A DNA stretch of 64,000 bases from Mesostigma viride (Eukaryota > Streptophyta > Mesostigmatophyceae > Mesostigmatales > Mesostigmataceae). Positions 46,805-59,500 of the stretch are shown piece by piece (position 1 is the first letter of the stretch; each line of letters starts with the position of its first letter). The stretch is taken from contig RPFO01000972.1 of NCBI GenBank assembly GCA_009746045.1, positions 712,124 to 776,123 on the forward strand, given 5' to 3'. Under the pieces are notes generated by a model. It saw nothing but the letters and a program-made list of their open reading frames with translations, was not told the DNA's origin and did no database searches. The position numbers and the translations under genes were made by a program.

Positions 46805-48433
46805 TGTATGGATTTTCTTGTGCATGCTGTTTGTGGTAACTTCCCAGATGGAGGAGGAGACTTTTGACACCAGCCTTGCTCTGGGACACTCCACGACGGA
46901 GGACTGACGGTGCTCTTGGTATGAATCCAGAGACTTCCACCCTCATGAACCATGTGGAGGCCTTGTTTGACACAATTGTCAGGCGGGATCTCAGGAGGGG
47001 TCAGCAGATGCAGGATGCTATTAACAAGCTCCTTCACTCGATCTGTGGTCAGTGACCAAGCAGGACAAGCTGTATGAGGCCCTTCAAGGGTTCTCTCTAT
47101 CTCAGCCTCAGGCCGGTGGGGGGTTGTTCCAGCATGGTTCTCAGCTCCAGCAGCACACCTATTATTTGAACAGATTCCTCGTCATGTGGTACCACAGGTC
47201 AAGAATGTGGTGGCCTATGTGTACCATAGGAAGTGCACGGGCCCCTGTGATCACTGTGAGACTTTGACCACGGCATTAACTGCACTCAACAGGGTGAGGA
47301 GGGAGAGGTTGGCTCTGAGGGCTTTGTGGAGGAGGTCTTATCCCAGTTGCACCCCAGCCTGTATGAGATTGGCTCCCCTTTTGTGGCTCATCTGCTTCAC
47401 AGGATGTTTGCACCATCACCATGCAGGACCTGAGCTTGACATGAGGCCTGCTGAGGGGCAGGACATGATGACTGCATTACCTGAGGCTTTGAAGGAGGCC
47501 CTCAGTCTGTTTCACCCAGCAGGTAGGGGGGAGGCTTCATACATGGAGTTGTTGGAGCTGTCAGTTCAGCAGGGTGACTTTGATTCGGCTCCTTCTCATT
47601 CCAGCTCTGTCAGAGGGTGTTTTCCCTTGGAGACCTCTCTAACCTGTTCTGCAGTCCGGGGTTGCCCAAATACACAGTGGAACTCAAGGTCCACTGTGTA
47701 CCGTCTGACGCCACTGAGGGTGCTAGTACCTTTGATAGGTGCTAAGTGGTCCGTTGTCAAGGCCTTCCTGCAGTTCTGGTGGGCGTACAGATCATGGGTG
47801 TGCAGACACAAGACGTCCTCCACGTGGGTGATGGACCCCGAGAGTCAGTCTGTGGTGCTACTCTCTTACCCAGGGTCTTGCAGTCGTTTTGCTGCCCAGA
47901 TGGTGGCGGGGGCTTCTGAGACTTGCCTGGTGTTGCAGGTCAGCAGGAACCATGGCCTGATTTGGCTCACATGGTGGAGCAGTTCCCAGTGTTTGGGCCC
48001 AAGGGCAAGGATGGCCAGAATGGGGATTGGTATAGCCTGTGAGGGACCGGGCCGAGAAGGAGGGACTGGGGACAATGGTGGAGCAAGGAGGGGTTTTTGG
48101 ACTGTGGTGTGAGGGGGGGATTTCAGGATGGATGATGGGGGGGGGCTCCAGTCCAGTTCTGATGTTCCAGTCCAGAGCTCCAAAATTCTAGAATGCTGAT
48201 GGGATGACTGCCAGTATTGCTGTGTTTATCTGGTTCTAGAGTAGATATAAGGAAGTGACTTTACTTCTCCAAGTACCTGTGACTAGATGTTTATGAGATA
48301 GGAGGCCCTGACTTCAGGGATGTAAAAACCCATCTGCTTTTCCAAAGAGATGGTGGATTTCTGTTAAGTGTCACTTCTCCTCAAGGAGCTAGGAGTTGAT
48401 CTTTGGAACTGGTGGTTCCACACTTGAGGGGGA
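46805..48433 (+). mobile_element. Distal internal region of the gypsy element
   Basis: Plus-strand open stretches (46864-47055, 47186-48112) encode peptides such as MNPETSTLMNHVEALFDTIV and VVAYVYHRKCTGPCDHCETL that I do not recognise. It ends at a polypurine run GAGGGGGAGAT (48423-48433), a good plus-strand primer site just before a TGTAAC start. Confidence 0.5.
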
Positions 48434-48890
48434 GATATGTAACAAGCAAAAATGATTTGTTGTTACATCCTTTGTTTTGTGAACGTTTGGCTTTTATTCG
48501 AGGACTTTTGGATCAGTATTGAGAAAGTTATGAGGTTTTCCAAGAAGGCGGTACTTGAAACTTGTACTTTGTCAACCGACTGTTAGAAGCCCTTATTGGT
48601 CGTGGCCTGATCCGCGTGGGGTTATAGCTTGTTGGTCGCTACTACTAAGTCTTTAATGCTCCTTTGGGACTTAAGTGCTTACTACAGATCCAGGATCTCA
48701 TGTCTAGATTCTGCCAGGCTGTGTGTGGTGTTGTTCTGTTTTGTGTGACTAGGATGGATACGAAGATCTCGTTTAGAATTCCATGATTTTGATTGGTTCT
48801 CTTCAGGCTAAGGTTGAGGCATGCTCGACAAGCACGTCGATATCAAGGACGTGGGGTCGCCATTGTTGACACGTTGGTTTTGATCCATCA
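48434..48890 (+). mobile_element. Probable 3' LTR of the gypsy element
   Basis: Begins TGTAACAAGC right after the polypurine tract. The 3' border is uncertain because no 5' LTR was found for comparison; an R1 copy begins at about 48895. Confidence 0.45.
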
Positions 48891-48894
48891 TGGT

Positions 48895-49290
48895 ATAATA
48901 AAGCTGCCGCTAAGGCAGCCATGCTTAGAATGTTTGCCTAGCTGTGCCAACATACCTAGTCACGTGCCGCTAACGCACGGTACACAACCAGCCATAGCCT
49001 TAGCCTAGTCCTAGTACAGCCATGCTACGTCCTGGCTATGATCAGATTACTTGCCCACGCTCCTTGTTATGCCATGCTCACATGGGTCTTATTGCACCCA
49101 CAGATTGCCGGATCGTTAGCGTGTCCGTTTAGCTAGCGCGCCCGAGTGCAGCTGTGGCATGCCTTAGGCATGAAGGAGACTGGGGGTCTCTGCCCTTTCT
49201 CCTGTTGTGCACACACAGGGATTAAAAGCACTTCGGTGCTCCGTGACTCCCCAACGGGAGCACGTGTTTAATTAATTAATTACTTAATAA
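48895..49290 (+). mobile_element. R4/R1 retroposon 3' UTR copy
   Basis: Nearly full match to 19318-19700: GCAGCCATGCTTAGAATG, CGCACGGTACACAACCAGCC, GCTACGTCCTGGCT, GGATTAAAAGCACT and CCCAACGGGAGCACGTGTTT, ending in AATTAATTAATTA. Confidence 0.7.
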
Positions 49291-49553
49291 TAAAGCTTGT
49301 CTTTGTTGTCCATTCATAAGAGCCCTTTGATACTAGACTACTTTCGATCAGTTCCACAGAAGAAGTCTAGGCCGGGCACAAGCTTGTCTTTGTGTCTACA
49401 AGGGGTGTGGTTCCCTAAATCACGTGCTGTGGAATCTCCATCTCAACGTTGCCTGGATACTTGAAGATCTGTGACTCAGGAAGGCAACCCAGGTAGAAGA
49501 TCTTTCATAATTAGACTATGGATGATGCTGATGATCATTCTTAGTCCTTACCA

Positions 49554-49795
49554 ATGGTATTGCACTGGTTGTATTGCACCCACATTGTTGCGCCCCGGCA
49601 CCATGCCGTGGAGAGAGCGCTCTGTGGCCTGCCCACCCGTGCGGCAGTGAGAGAAGCTAGGGCGCCCTCCCTCCTTCTCGCTGTGTATATAGGGTTGAAG
49701 GTTCCTTTACTCTGTATTGGCACCCACGTGACGCAGTCACGCGCTTATTATTATTATTATTATCATTATTATTATTATTATTATCATTCTTAGTC
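49554..49795 (+). mobile_element. Short retroposon with R2-type 3' palindrome and (TTA)n tail
   Basis: The body (CGCCCCGGCACCATGCCGTG...) is not otherwise repeated in the window. It ends CACGTGACGCAGTCACGCG (49729-49742 region), then (ATT)n to 49795. The terminal palindrome matches the R2 LINE 3' ends although the body does not, as in a SINE using a LINE tail. About 49915-49945 is a small R2 UTR scrap (GGGCATGAGCCCGT). Confidence 0.45.
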
Positions 49796-50520
49796 GTTAC
49801 ATCCGCCGTCAGCCAAATTTCTTATTAGTAACCCTCCATAAGCATTAATCCTTCGTAAGCTCCTGTAACTCGTCTTTGCTAGTCATCGGAATTCATATAA
49901 CAGATAATAAGAGGAGGCTTCCCGGGCATGAGCCCGTTCTGGTAGCCTCAGCCATGGCCTCTTTCATTATGCTTAGCTAACAAACCGAATTCCGCTAGCT
50001 GCCGAGCCTGTGCAAAATTTGAATTACTTGGCCAGGTTCCGACGCATGGCCCCAGCAATGCTAAGCACGTACAATAGTATAAGCGTCAATAGTTAGCACG
50101 TACATTTTTCTGTTGCATGATGTAGCCCATCACATAAATACTTGACGAACAAGTACAGTGACGTACGTACATGACGCAAACATGCCCAAGAGGCTTATGT
50201 ACTACGTGTACTTTGAGCAGGAATAGTCGTTGGGAATGCTGTGCAGAATGCAAACTAGGTGGACCGCCATACAGGGCTTCGTGAGTTGGTGACCCCGCGC
50301 TAGGGGTTTGGGGTCACTTTGCATGCAATCAAGAGACACTAACAAAATAGCTACTGAGACATACGTTACATGTGCATCAGATAACAAATTTAAAAAGGTC
50401 ATGAGGCAGCCTGCTCTCTTTCACTGATTGCACGACCAGGGGATCACGTATCAGCTCACTGCAACCACCACTACTGATGGGCCGACACTCAATGCTAAAA
50501 ATACACACTACATGACCGCA

Positions 50521-53500
50521 CTACCAAAGAGGATCATCCAAGAGTTCTCCCCAAGGCTGGCCGCTCATGCCGCCGCCAGCACCCAGAAGTGTGCTCCCTC
50601 CCTCCATCTCTTCCTTCCCTCCCTCATTCTCTTCCAGCTCACGCGCGATGGCCTCGGCGGCCGCCAGCTCCGCCTTGGCTTCCTTGATCATAGTCTCCCA
50701 AATGGCCTGGGGGAAACGCCCCCATAGTGCGCCGCATGTAGCATAATGGCAAGGGAAGCCCACAAGTGGATGACATGGGGAGCCAAGTGAATGACATGTG
50801 AAAATGGTGTGTTTAGTTGATGGCAAATGTGGGAGGTGTCTTGAAGGCAAGAAGTAGCAAAGTTCAGAAAATAAGTTTCCACTCCCACTGCCTAGATGGG
50901 CAGAAAACAGGGGAGCAACCCCTTATAACGAGGCAATTGCTTTCTTATTAAAGCTTCCGGAACCTAACCCTGACACCCCTTTTCATCCTGGATCATTCGA
51001 TTGGCGCATATACAACCGCGTGCACCTCACCGTGACGGCACCTGATGGCATCAGACTTGGAGGCCTGAGAGGAACCACGATAAGACCTGGTCTAGCCACT
51101 GCACTTTACGAAAAGCGAACGTCAAAATGTTTCGCACATGAATCCCGCAGTAACACTCTTTGTAAGCTGGGATATGAGGTAGGTAGGCTGCAGTTTTCTG
51201 GGAACGAGGGGGGGAGCTTGAAATCTAACCAACCACTTCACTGGAAAATCTCATGATCTTACATAGGAGCTGCCTACCGGCCACATCGCCTGGCATTACC
51301 TCGTCGTCAGAAAGCAACAAACGTGAAAACGCTAGCTGCCCAAATCTGAGATTCCGCGGAACACAGAAAGTAAGAAAGCCTAGAAGCTACCAGCAAGGAG
51401 TCAAACATACTACTAGGACCTTTGGCATGATTTCGCGGCTGTGTGAGTCTCCCGATCCGAAGGCATCTCACTTAACGTTTCGAAACAGCCCAACTGCGAA
51501 AAACCTCTTTACCGGAGAGGTCCTTTCTGCTTCAGCCAGTACAATCACATTGGTCCTTCCATTAATACAAACATGAAGAAGGCCAACAGTCACGAACACA
51601 GCCACTGCAGTGAAGGAGGAGCTATATGCATGCCCAAGCGCGATGCAGTTTTTGAGCACGTTCAGCATGCACACCTTGGCAGCCTTCTGGATGCTCTCCC
51701 GCTGCCGGGAAAGGTAACGCTTGGTGGCGGGTGCCAGTTCCACCGCTTCCTTCTTGCGTTTCTTGCCGCTGCTGGCGCCCGCCTTGAGAGCGCCCTGGCC
51801 ACCGGGCATGCCACCTGGCACCTGCCACCTGGCACCTGGCACGATCCCCACACTATCCTTGCCATTGGCCATGCTGGGTGCAGCGGCAAGGCTTCTGCCT
51901 GGGAACCCGGCGGCAGGCCGCTCGGTGCTGATACCACCTTCGGATGATGTGATTGTGGGTATACGAGGGGGGGAGGAGATGGTGAGATCAGCAGCCGGGG
52001 CCGCACCGCCCTGGCCGCGGTTTTTGTGGGCGGAGGGCGATGTGGCAGAGCCAGGTACATTGTTGCAGGTACGGGGGGGTAGTACAGGGTCATCGCAGTG
52101 AGCCACTGGGTTATCATTATCAGGAGCAGGTTCCCTATCGAGAGGCCCGATCGAGTCATCGGGAGCAGGATTGGCAACACGCAGAGCAGGTGGATCACAA
52201 GGAGTGCGTGCGCTATCCAAGGCCGACGCCTTATCATGCGCGGGTACAGAATCAGAGGGCGCCTGAGTCACCACCGCGGGGGTCATCACGCCCGACGACC
52301 GTCGCCGCAAAAAGGTGGGCAGCGCGGCCTTGAGCACGCGCTCCACCTTGGCGGGGTCAGCGTTGGCCAGCTGCTGCGGCGTGCGGATACCCTTGTCGTA
52401 GAGCGCGCGGGCGTGGCGCGCGCTCAGGCCGGGGACCTGCGCGATGTGTGACAGAACATGGGACAAAGTGTGAGAAAAGTGAACACATCAGAGCAGGGGG
52501 TGGCATGAGTACAGTGGTTGAATCGATCGCACAGCGGGATAGCGAAGGAATTTGTAAAGGCTGCGCACCGCAAGCAGATTTCGTGAACATGTGCAGGAGG
52601 CATCTTGAGGACTTGCTTCAGGAAAAAAAAGAAAAAGCATCCATTCTTCCATGACAGTAGAGAAGTGGCCATAGTGAGCGTCATCATCGTGGTGTCAGGG
52701 TTTAAGGCTGTTGAAAAGTTTCCAGAAGAAAAGCATGGGACTAATTTTAGACCAGCAACTTAGTATCACACGATTGCCAATCGTGTTTATGTTTGGGCCA
52801 CCCTGCACGTAATACTGTGATCACCATTGGGCATAAATGACATTCAAAATCTCCCAAGGTACTCGGCCTTACGTTCCGAGTGAACCTGGATTGATACCAG
52901 ATTACTCGGCTGTTAGGGGCTTGGCTAGACCAGCACGATACTCAGTATACTGTGATGTGATCCTATCTCCGTGATCACTCCGGATCCTATCTCCGTGATC
53001 ACTCCTCCATGATCACTCTTGGTCCAACGACACGCTCTTCATGGAAGATGCCTAAGTGCTGTTGCCCACCAAAAAAACTTCCCCGCAGCTCCATACCTTC
53101 ATGAGCGGCAGCAGCTCGCGCTTGACGCCGGCCTGCAGGCGCCCCTGGAAAATGGACACCAGCGCCTCCAGGTACCCCCACCCGGCGGCGTGGCACATGC
53201 TGGTGACCATAACTGCGTATTTGCTGGCGTCCTCCTGCAGGCTCTGGAGCGTGCCGCTGTGGTGGGGAGGCATGCGCGGCGGTAGGCGGAATGGCAATGC
53301 TTCCACGGGTGCTGTAATACTAATACATCGGTGCTGTAATACTAATACATCGGTGCTGTAAAACTAATACATCGGTAGTAATCAGCGCTCCCTCAAAAGA
53401 TTGAGAAAGTTTTGTGCTGCTTCAAAAGTTGGGCTACTTGTTAAAGCTTGATGCCACTTGATGCGGTGCTTCTTGAAGTAGAACCACCGACGTAACTAGT

Positions 53501-56500
53501 TATGGAACTACGGGAAAGAGCACACTACCTAGCACCATAAGGAGATCCCATGCCGCCACGGCTTGCTATGGCCACATGGCGCCATTGCGGCTGGATGGCC
53601 AACAAGGCCACCTACGTGGCCAGACATACATGAGACTTCAATACAGTGGTGTGGCCGGTGTACATACAAAAGAAGAGGGCAAGAGGAGGAATCATAGACA
53701 GCTTCTCAAAACTCCAGTCTCTATTTCCCAGTAACTACTATTTTCTGATGCCTACGCTTGGGCCCGTTCCATTCGTCCCAGTTCATGACCCTCCAAAGAC
53801 TCAACCAGCCATAATACACGGCGATCAGCAAGCAGCAGCAACATGTTTATACAGCCTGAAGATTGTGACCGGATCAGTATCCAGCATGCTTCCCTTAATT
53901 ACAAGTTTGACGAGGTTGCCGTACGCATCCGCCGTACCGTGTCAGGCTCCCCTCGGTGATCGGCGCAAACAGCTCCTCCACGTCCGTGTATGGCGTCTCC
54001 TCCATCTGGGCATGGCACCCATCATGTATGCAAAGCAACGTAAAGCAACGCAACGCACCTACAGCATGTCAATGCCAGGCGCGGCACCCACCGCACATAA
54101 ACCAAGGGCTGAAGTGAAGGCAGCCACTAATCACTATGCATGGAGATAGGCACGAAAGCGCGTGCATTTCATGGTTAACCATATCAATGCAAGGCGCGGC
54201 ACCCACCGCACGTAGATCGAGGGCGGTAGTGATGGCAGCCAGTATGCATGGAGATGCGCAAGAAAGCACTCGTTGTGGCCAGGCACCATGCGCAGTACAC
54301 CATCACTTCTGTCTGGGCACAATGGGCATCCCCATCCCCATGACGCAACGAGATGAGGCAAGGGGTTCTAAAGTATTGAAAACAAAAGCAGCGACTGAGT
54401 GAGAAGAAACACGGCAGGAGTACTAACTCTAGTATGAGGAAAGACAGAGTGTATGGTAAGAAAGCATAAGGGGGCAGTAGTATGACGTCTTCTCCCTCTC
54501 TGGGCTCACCATGCACCTGATGTGTCATGCTGCAAAACAACAACCTTGGTAAGCAAATATGCAAGCAGCTACGCAAGAAACCTCATGACTGACCATACGT
54601 GTTGGGATAGTGCAGCACCTCATCCATCAGGGCATGCCACCCATAGGATCCATCATGGCTTTGTAGTCATTGGGGATCGACGGGGTGAACATCGAGAGTG
54701 CCCTGCATACTGCGTAGCTATCGACGGGGTGAACATCGAGAGTGCCCTGCATACTGCGTAGCTATCGACGGGGTGAACATCGAGAGTGCCCTGCATACTG
54801 CGTAGCTATCGACGGGGTGAACATCGAGAGTGCCCTGCATACTGCGTAGCTATCGACGGGGTGAACATCGAGAGTGCCCTGCATACTGCGTAGCTATCGA
54901 CGGGGTGAACATCGAGAGTGCCCTGCATACTGCGTAGCTATCGACGGGGTGAACATCGAGAGTGCCCTGCATACTGCGTAGCTATCGACGGGGTCAACAT
55001 CGAGAGTGCCCTGCATACTGCGTAGCTATCGACGGGGTGAACATCGAGAGTGCCCTGCATACTGCGTAGCTATCGACGGGGTGAACATCGAGAGTGCCCT
55101 GCATACTGCGTAGCTATCGACGGGGTGAACATCGAGAGTGCCCTGCATACTGCGTAGCTATCGACGGGGTGAACATCGAGAGTGCCCTGCATACTGCGTA
55201 GCTATCGACGGGGTCAACATCGAGAGTGCCCTGCATACTGCGTAGCTATCGACGGGGTGAACATCGAGAGTGCCCTGCATGCTGCGTAGCTATCGACGGG
55301 GTGAACATCGAGAGTGCCCTGCATACTGCCTAGCTATCGACGGGGTGAACATCGAGAGTGCCCTGCATACTGCGTAGCTATCGACGGGGTGAACATCCAG
55401 AGTGCCCTGCATACTGCGTAGTTATCGACGGGGTGAACATCGAGAGTGCCCTGCATACTGCGTAGCTATCGACGGGGTGAACATCGAGAGTGCCCTGCAT
55501 ACTGCGTAGCTATCGACGGGGTGAACATCGAGAGTGCCCTGCATACTGCGTAGCTATCGACGGGGTGAACATCGAGAGTGCCCTGCATACTGCGTAGCTA
55601 TCGACGGGGTGAACATCGAGAGTGCCCTGCATACTGCCTAGCTATCGACGGGGTGAACATCGAGAGTGCCCTGCATACTGCGTAGCTATCGACGGGGTGA
55701 ACATCGAGAGTGCCCTGCATACTGCGTAGCTATCGACGGGGTGAACATCGAGAGTGCCCTGCATACTGTGTAGCTATCGACGGGGTGAACATCGAGAGTG
55801 CCCTGCATACTGCGCAGCTATCGACGGGGTGAACATCGAGAGTGCCCTGCATACTGCGCAGCTATCGACGGGGTGAACATCGAGAGTGCCCTGCATACTG
55901 CGTAGCTATCGACGGGGTGAACATCGAGAGTGCCCTGCATACTGCGTAGCTATCGACGGGGTGAACATCGAGAGTGCCCTGCATACTGCGTAGCTATCGA
56001 CGGGGTGAACATCAAGAGTGCCCTGCATACTGCGTAGCTATCGACGGGGTGAACATCGAGAGTGCCCTGCATACTGTGTAGCTATCGACGGGGTGAACAT
56101 CGAGAGTGCCCTGCATACTGCGTAGCTATCGACGGGGTGAACATCGAGAGTGCCCTGCATACTGCGTAGCTATCGACGGGGTGAACATCGAGAGTGCCCT
56201 GCATACTGCGTAGCTATCGACGGGGTGAACATCGAGAGTGCCCTGCATACTGCGTAGCTATCGACGGGGTGAACATCGAGAGTGCCCTGCATACTGCGTA
56301 GCTATCGACGGGGTCAACATCGAGAGTGCCCTGCATACTGCGTAGCTATCGACGGGGTGAACATCGAGAGTGCCCTGCATACTGCGCAGCTATCGACGGG
56401 GTGAACATCGAGAGTGCCCTGCATACTGCGTAGCTATCGACGGGGTGAACATCGAGAGTGCCCTGCATACTGCGTAGCTATCGACGGGGTGAACATCGAG

Positions 56501-59500
56501 AGTGCCCTGCATACTGCGCAGCTATCGACGGGGTGAACATCGAGAGTGCCCTGCATACTGCGTAGCTATCGACGGGGTGAACATCGAGAGTGCCCTGCAT
56601 ACTGCGTAGCTATCGACGGGGTGAACATCGAGAGTGCCCTGCATACTGCGTAGCTATCGATGGGGTGAACATCGAGAGTGCCCTGCATACTGCGTAGCTA
56701 TCGACGGGGTGAACATCGAGAGTGCCCTGCATACTGCGTAGCTATCGACGGGGTGAACATCGAGAGTGCCCTGCATACTGCGTAGCTATCGACGGGGTGA
56801 ACATCGAGAGTGCCCTGCATACTGCGCAGCTATCGACGGGGTGAACATCGAGAGTGCCCTGCATACTGCGTAGCTATCGACGGGGTGAACATCGAGAGTG
56901 CCCTGCATACTGCGTAGCTATCGACGGGGTGAACATCGAGAGTGCCCTGCATACTGCGTAGCTATCGACGGGGTGAACATCGAGAGTGCCCTGCATACTG
57001 CGTAGATATCGACGGGGTGAACATCGAGAGTGCCCTGCATACTGCGCAGCTATCGACGGGGTGAACATCGAGAGTGCCCTGCATACTGCGCAGCTATCGA
57101 CGGGGTGAACATCGAGAGTGCCCTGCATACTGCGTAGCTATCGACGGGGTGAACATCGAGAGTGCCCTGCATACTGCGTAGTTATCGACGGGGTCAACAT
57201 CGAGAGTGCCCTGCATACTGCGTAGCTATCGACGGGGTGAACATCGAGAGTGCCCTGCATACTGCGTAGCTATCGACGGGGTGAACATCGAGAGTGCCCT
57301 GCATAATGTGTAGCTATCGACGGGGTGAACATCGAGAGTGCCCTGCATACTGCGTAGCTATCGACGGGGTGAACATCGAGAGTGCCCTGCATACTGCGTA
57401 GCTATCGACGGGGTGAACATCGAGAGTGCCCTGCATACTGCGTAGCTATCGACGGGGTGAACATCGAGAGTGCCCTGCATACTGCGCAGCTATCGACGGG
57501 GTGAACATCGAGAGTGCCCTGCATGCTGCGTAGCTATCGACGGGGTGAACATCGAGAGTGCCCTGCATGCTGCGTAGCTATCGACGGGGTGAACATCGAG
57601 AGTGCCCTGCATACTGTGTAGCTATCGACGGGGTGAACATCGAGAGTGCCCTGCATACTGCGTAGCTATCGACGGGGTGAACATCGAGAGTGCCCTGCAT
57701 AATGTGTAGCTATCGACGGGGTGAACATCGAGAGTGCCCTGCATACTGCGTAGCTATCGACGGGGTGAACATCGAGAGTGCCCTGCATACTGCGTAGCTA
57801 TCGACGGGGTGAACATCGAGAGTGCCCTGCATACTGCGTAGCTATCGACGGGGTGAACATCGAGAGTGCCCTGCATACTGCGCAGCTATCGACGGGGTGA
57901 ACATCGAGAGTGCCCTGCATACTGCGTAGCTATCGACGGGGTGAACATCGAGAGTGCCCTGCATACTGCGTAGCTATCGACGGGGTGAACATCGAGAGTG
58001 CCCTGCATACTGCGTAGCTATCGACGGGGTGAACATCGAGAGTGCCCTGCATACTGCGTAGATATCGACGGGGTGAACATCGAGAGTGCCCTGCATACTG
58101 CGCAGCTATCGACGGGGTGAACATCGAGAGTGCCCTGCATACTGCGCAGCTATCGACGGGGTGAACATCGAGAGTGCCCTGCATACTGCGTAGCTATCGA
58201 CGGGGTGAACATCGAGAGTGCCCTGCATACTGCGTAGTTATCGACGGGGTCAACATCGAGAGTGCCCTGCATACTGCGTAGCTATCGACGGGGTGAACAT
58301 CGAGAGTGCCCTGCATACTGCGCAGCTATCGACGGGGTGAACATCGAGAGTGCCCTGCATAATGTGTAGCTATCGACGGGGTCAACATCGAGAGTGCCCT
58401 GCATACTGTGTAGCTATCGACGGGGTGAACATCGAGAGTGCCCTGCATACTGCGTAGCTATCGACGGGGTGAACATCGAGAGTGCCCTGCATACTGCGTA
58501 GCTATCGACGGGGTGAACATCGAGAGTGCCCTGCATACTGCGTAGCTATCGACGGGGTGAACATCGAGAGTGCCCTGCATGCTGCGTAGCTATCGACGGG
58601 GTGAACATCGAGAGTGCCCTGCATGCTGTGTAGCTATCGATGGGGTGAACATCGAGAGTGCCCTGCATACTGCGTAGCTATCGACGGGGTGAACATCGAG
58701 AGTGCCCTGCATACTGCGTAGCTATCGACGGGGTGAACATCGAGAGTGCCCTGCATACTGCGTAGCTATCGACGGGGTGAACATCGAGAGTGCCCTGCAT
58801 ACTGCGTAGCTATCGACGGGGTGAACATCGAGAGTGCCCTGCATACTGCGTAGCTATCGACGGGGTGAACATCGAGAGTGCCCTGCATACTGCGTAGATA
58901 TCGACGGGGTGAACATCGAGAGTGCCCTGCATACTGCGTAGCTATCGACGGGGTGAACATCGAGAGTGCCCTGCATACTGCGTAGCTATCGACGGGGTGA
59001 ACATCGAGAGTGCCCTGCATGCTGCGTAGCTATCGACGGGGTGAACATCGAGAGTGCCCTGCATACTGCGTAGCTATCGACGGGGTGAACATCGAGAGTG
59101 CCCTGCATACTGCGTAGCTATCGACGGGGTGAACATCGAGAGTGCCCTGCATGCTGCGTAGCTATCGACGGGGTGAACATCGAGAGTGCCCTGCATACTG
59201 CGTAGTTATCGACGGGGTGAACATCGAGAGTGCCCTGCATACTGCGTAGCTATCGACGGGGTGAACATCGAGAGTGCCCTGCATACTGCGTAGCTATCGA
59301 CGGGGTGAACATCGAGAGTGCCCTGCAAACTGCGTAGCTATTGTTGTTAGCGATTCTTGTAAGCAACTATTGCTTACAATGCATCTTGCCTATGCTCACC
59401 ATTGGTATGCAGCAATCAACTTCTGGCCTCTAGGGGGGGGAATATCTTCCAGAAGACACGCCAGCACATACCAGTAGGGTCAGCGCGAATGCAGCAGCGA

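Noticed and set aside
50521-52466. DNA polymerase theta identity for the helicase
   Set aside because: No polymerase A domain follows the helix-hairpin-helix; the gene ends in a short charged exon.
54674-59340. Possible CRISPR array
   Set aside because: The 44-bp units are contiguous with no unique spacers, and the context is eukaryotic.
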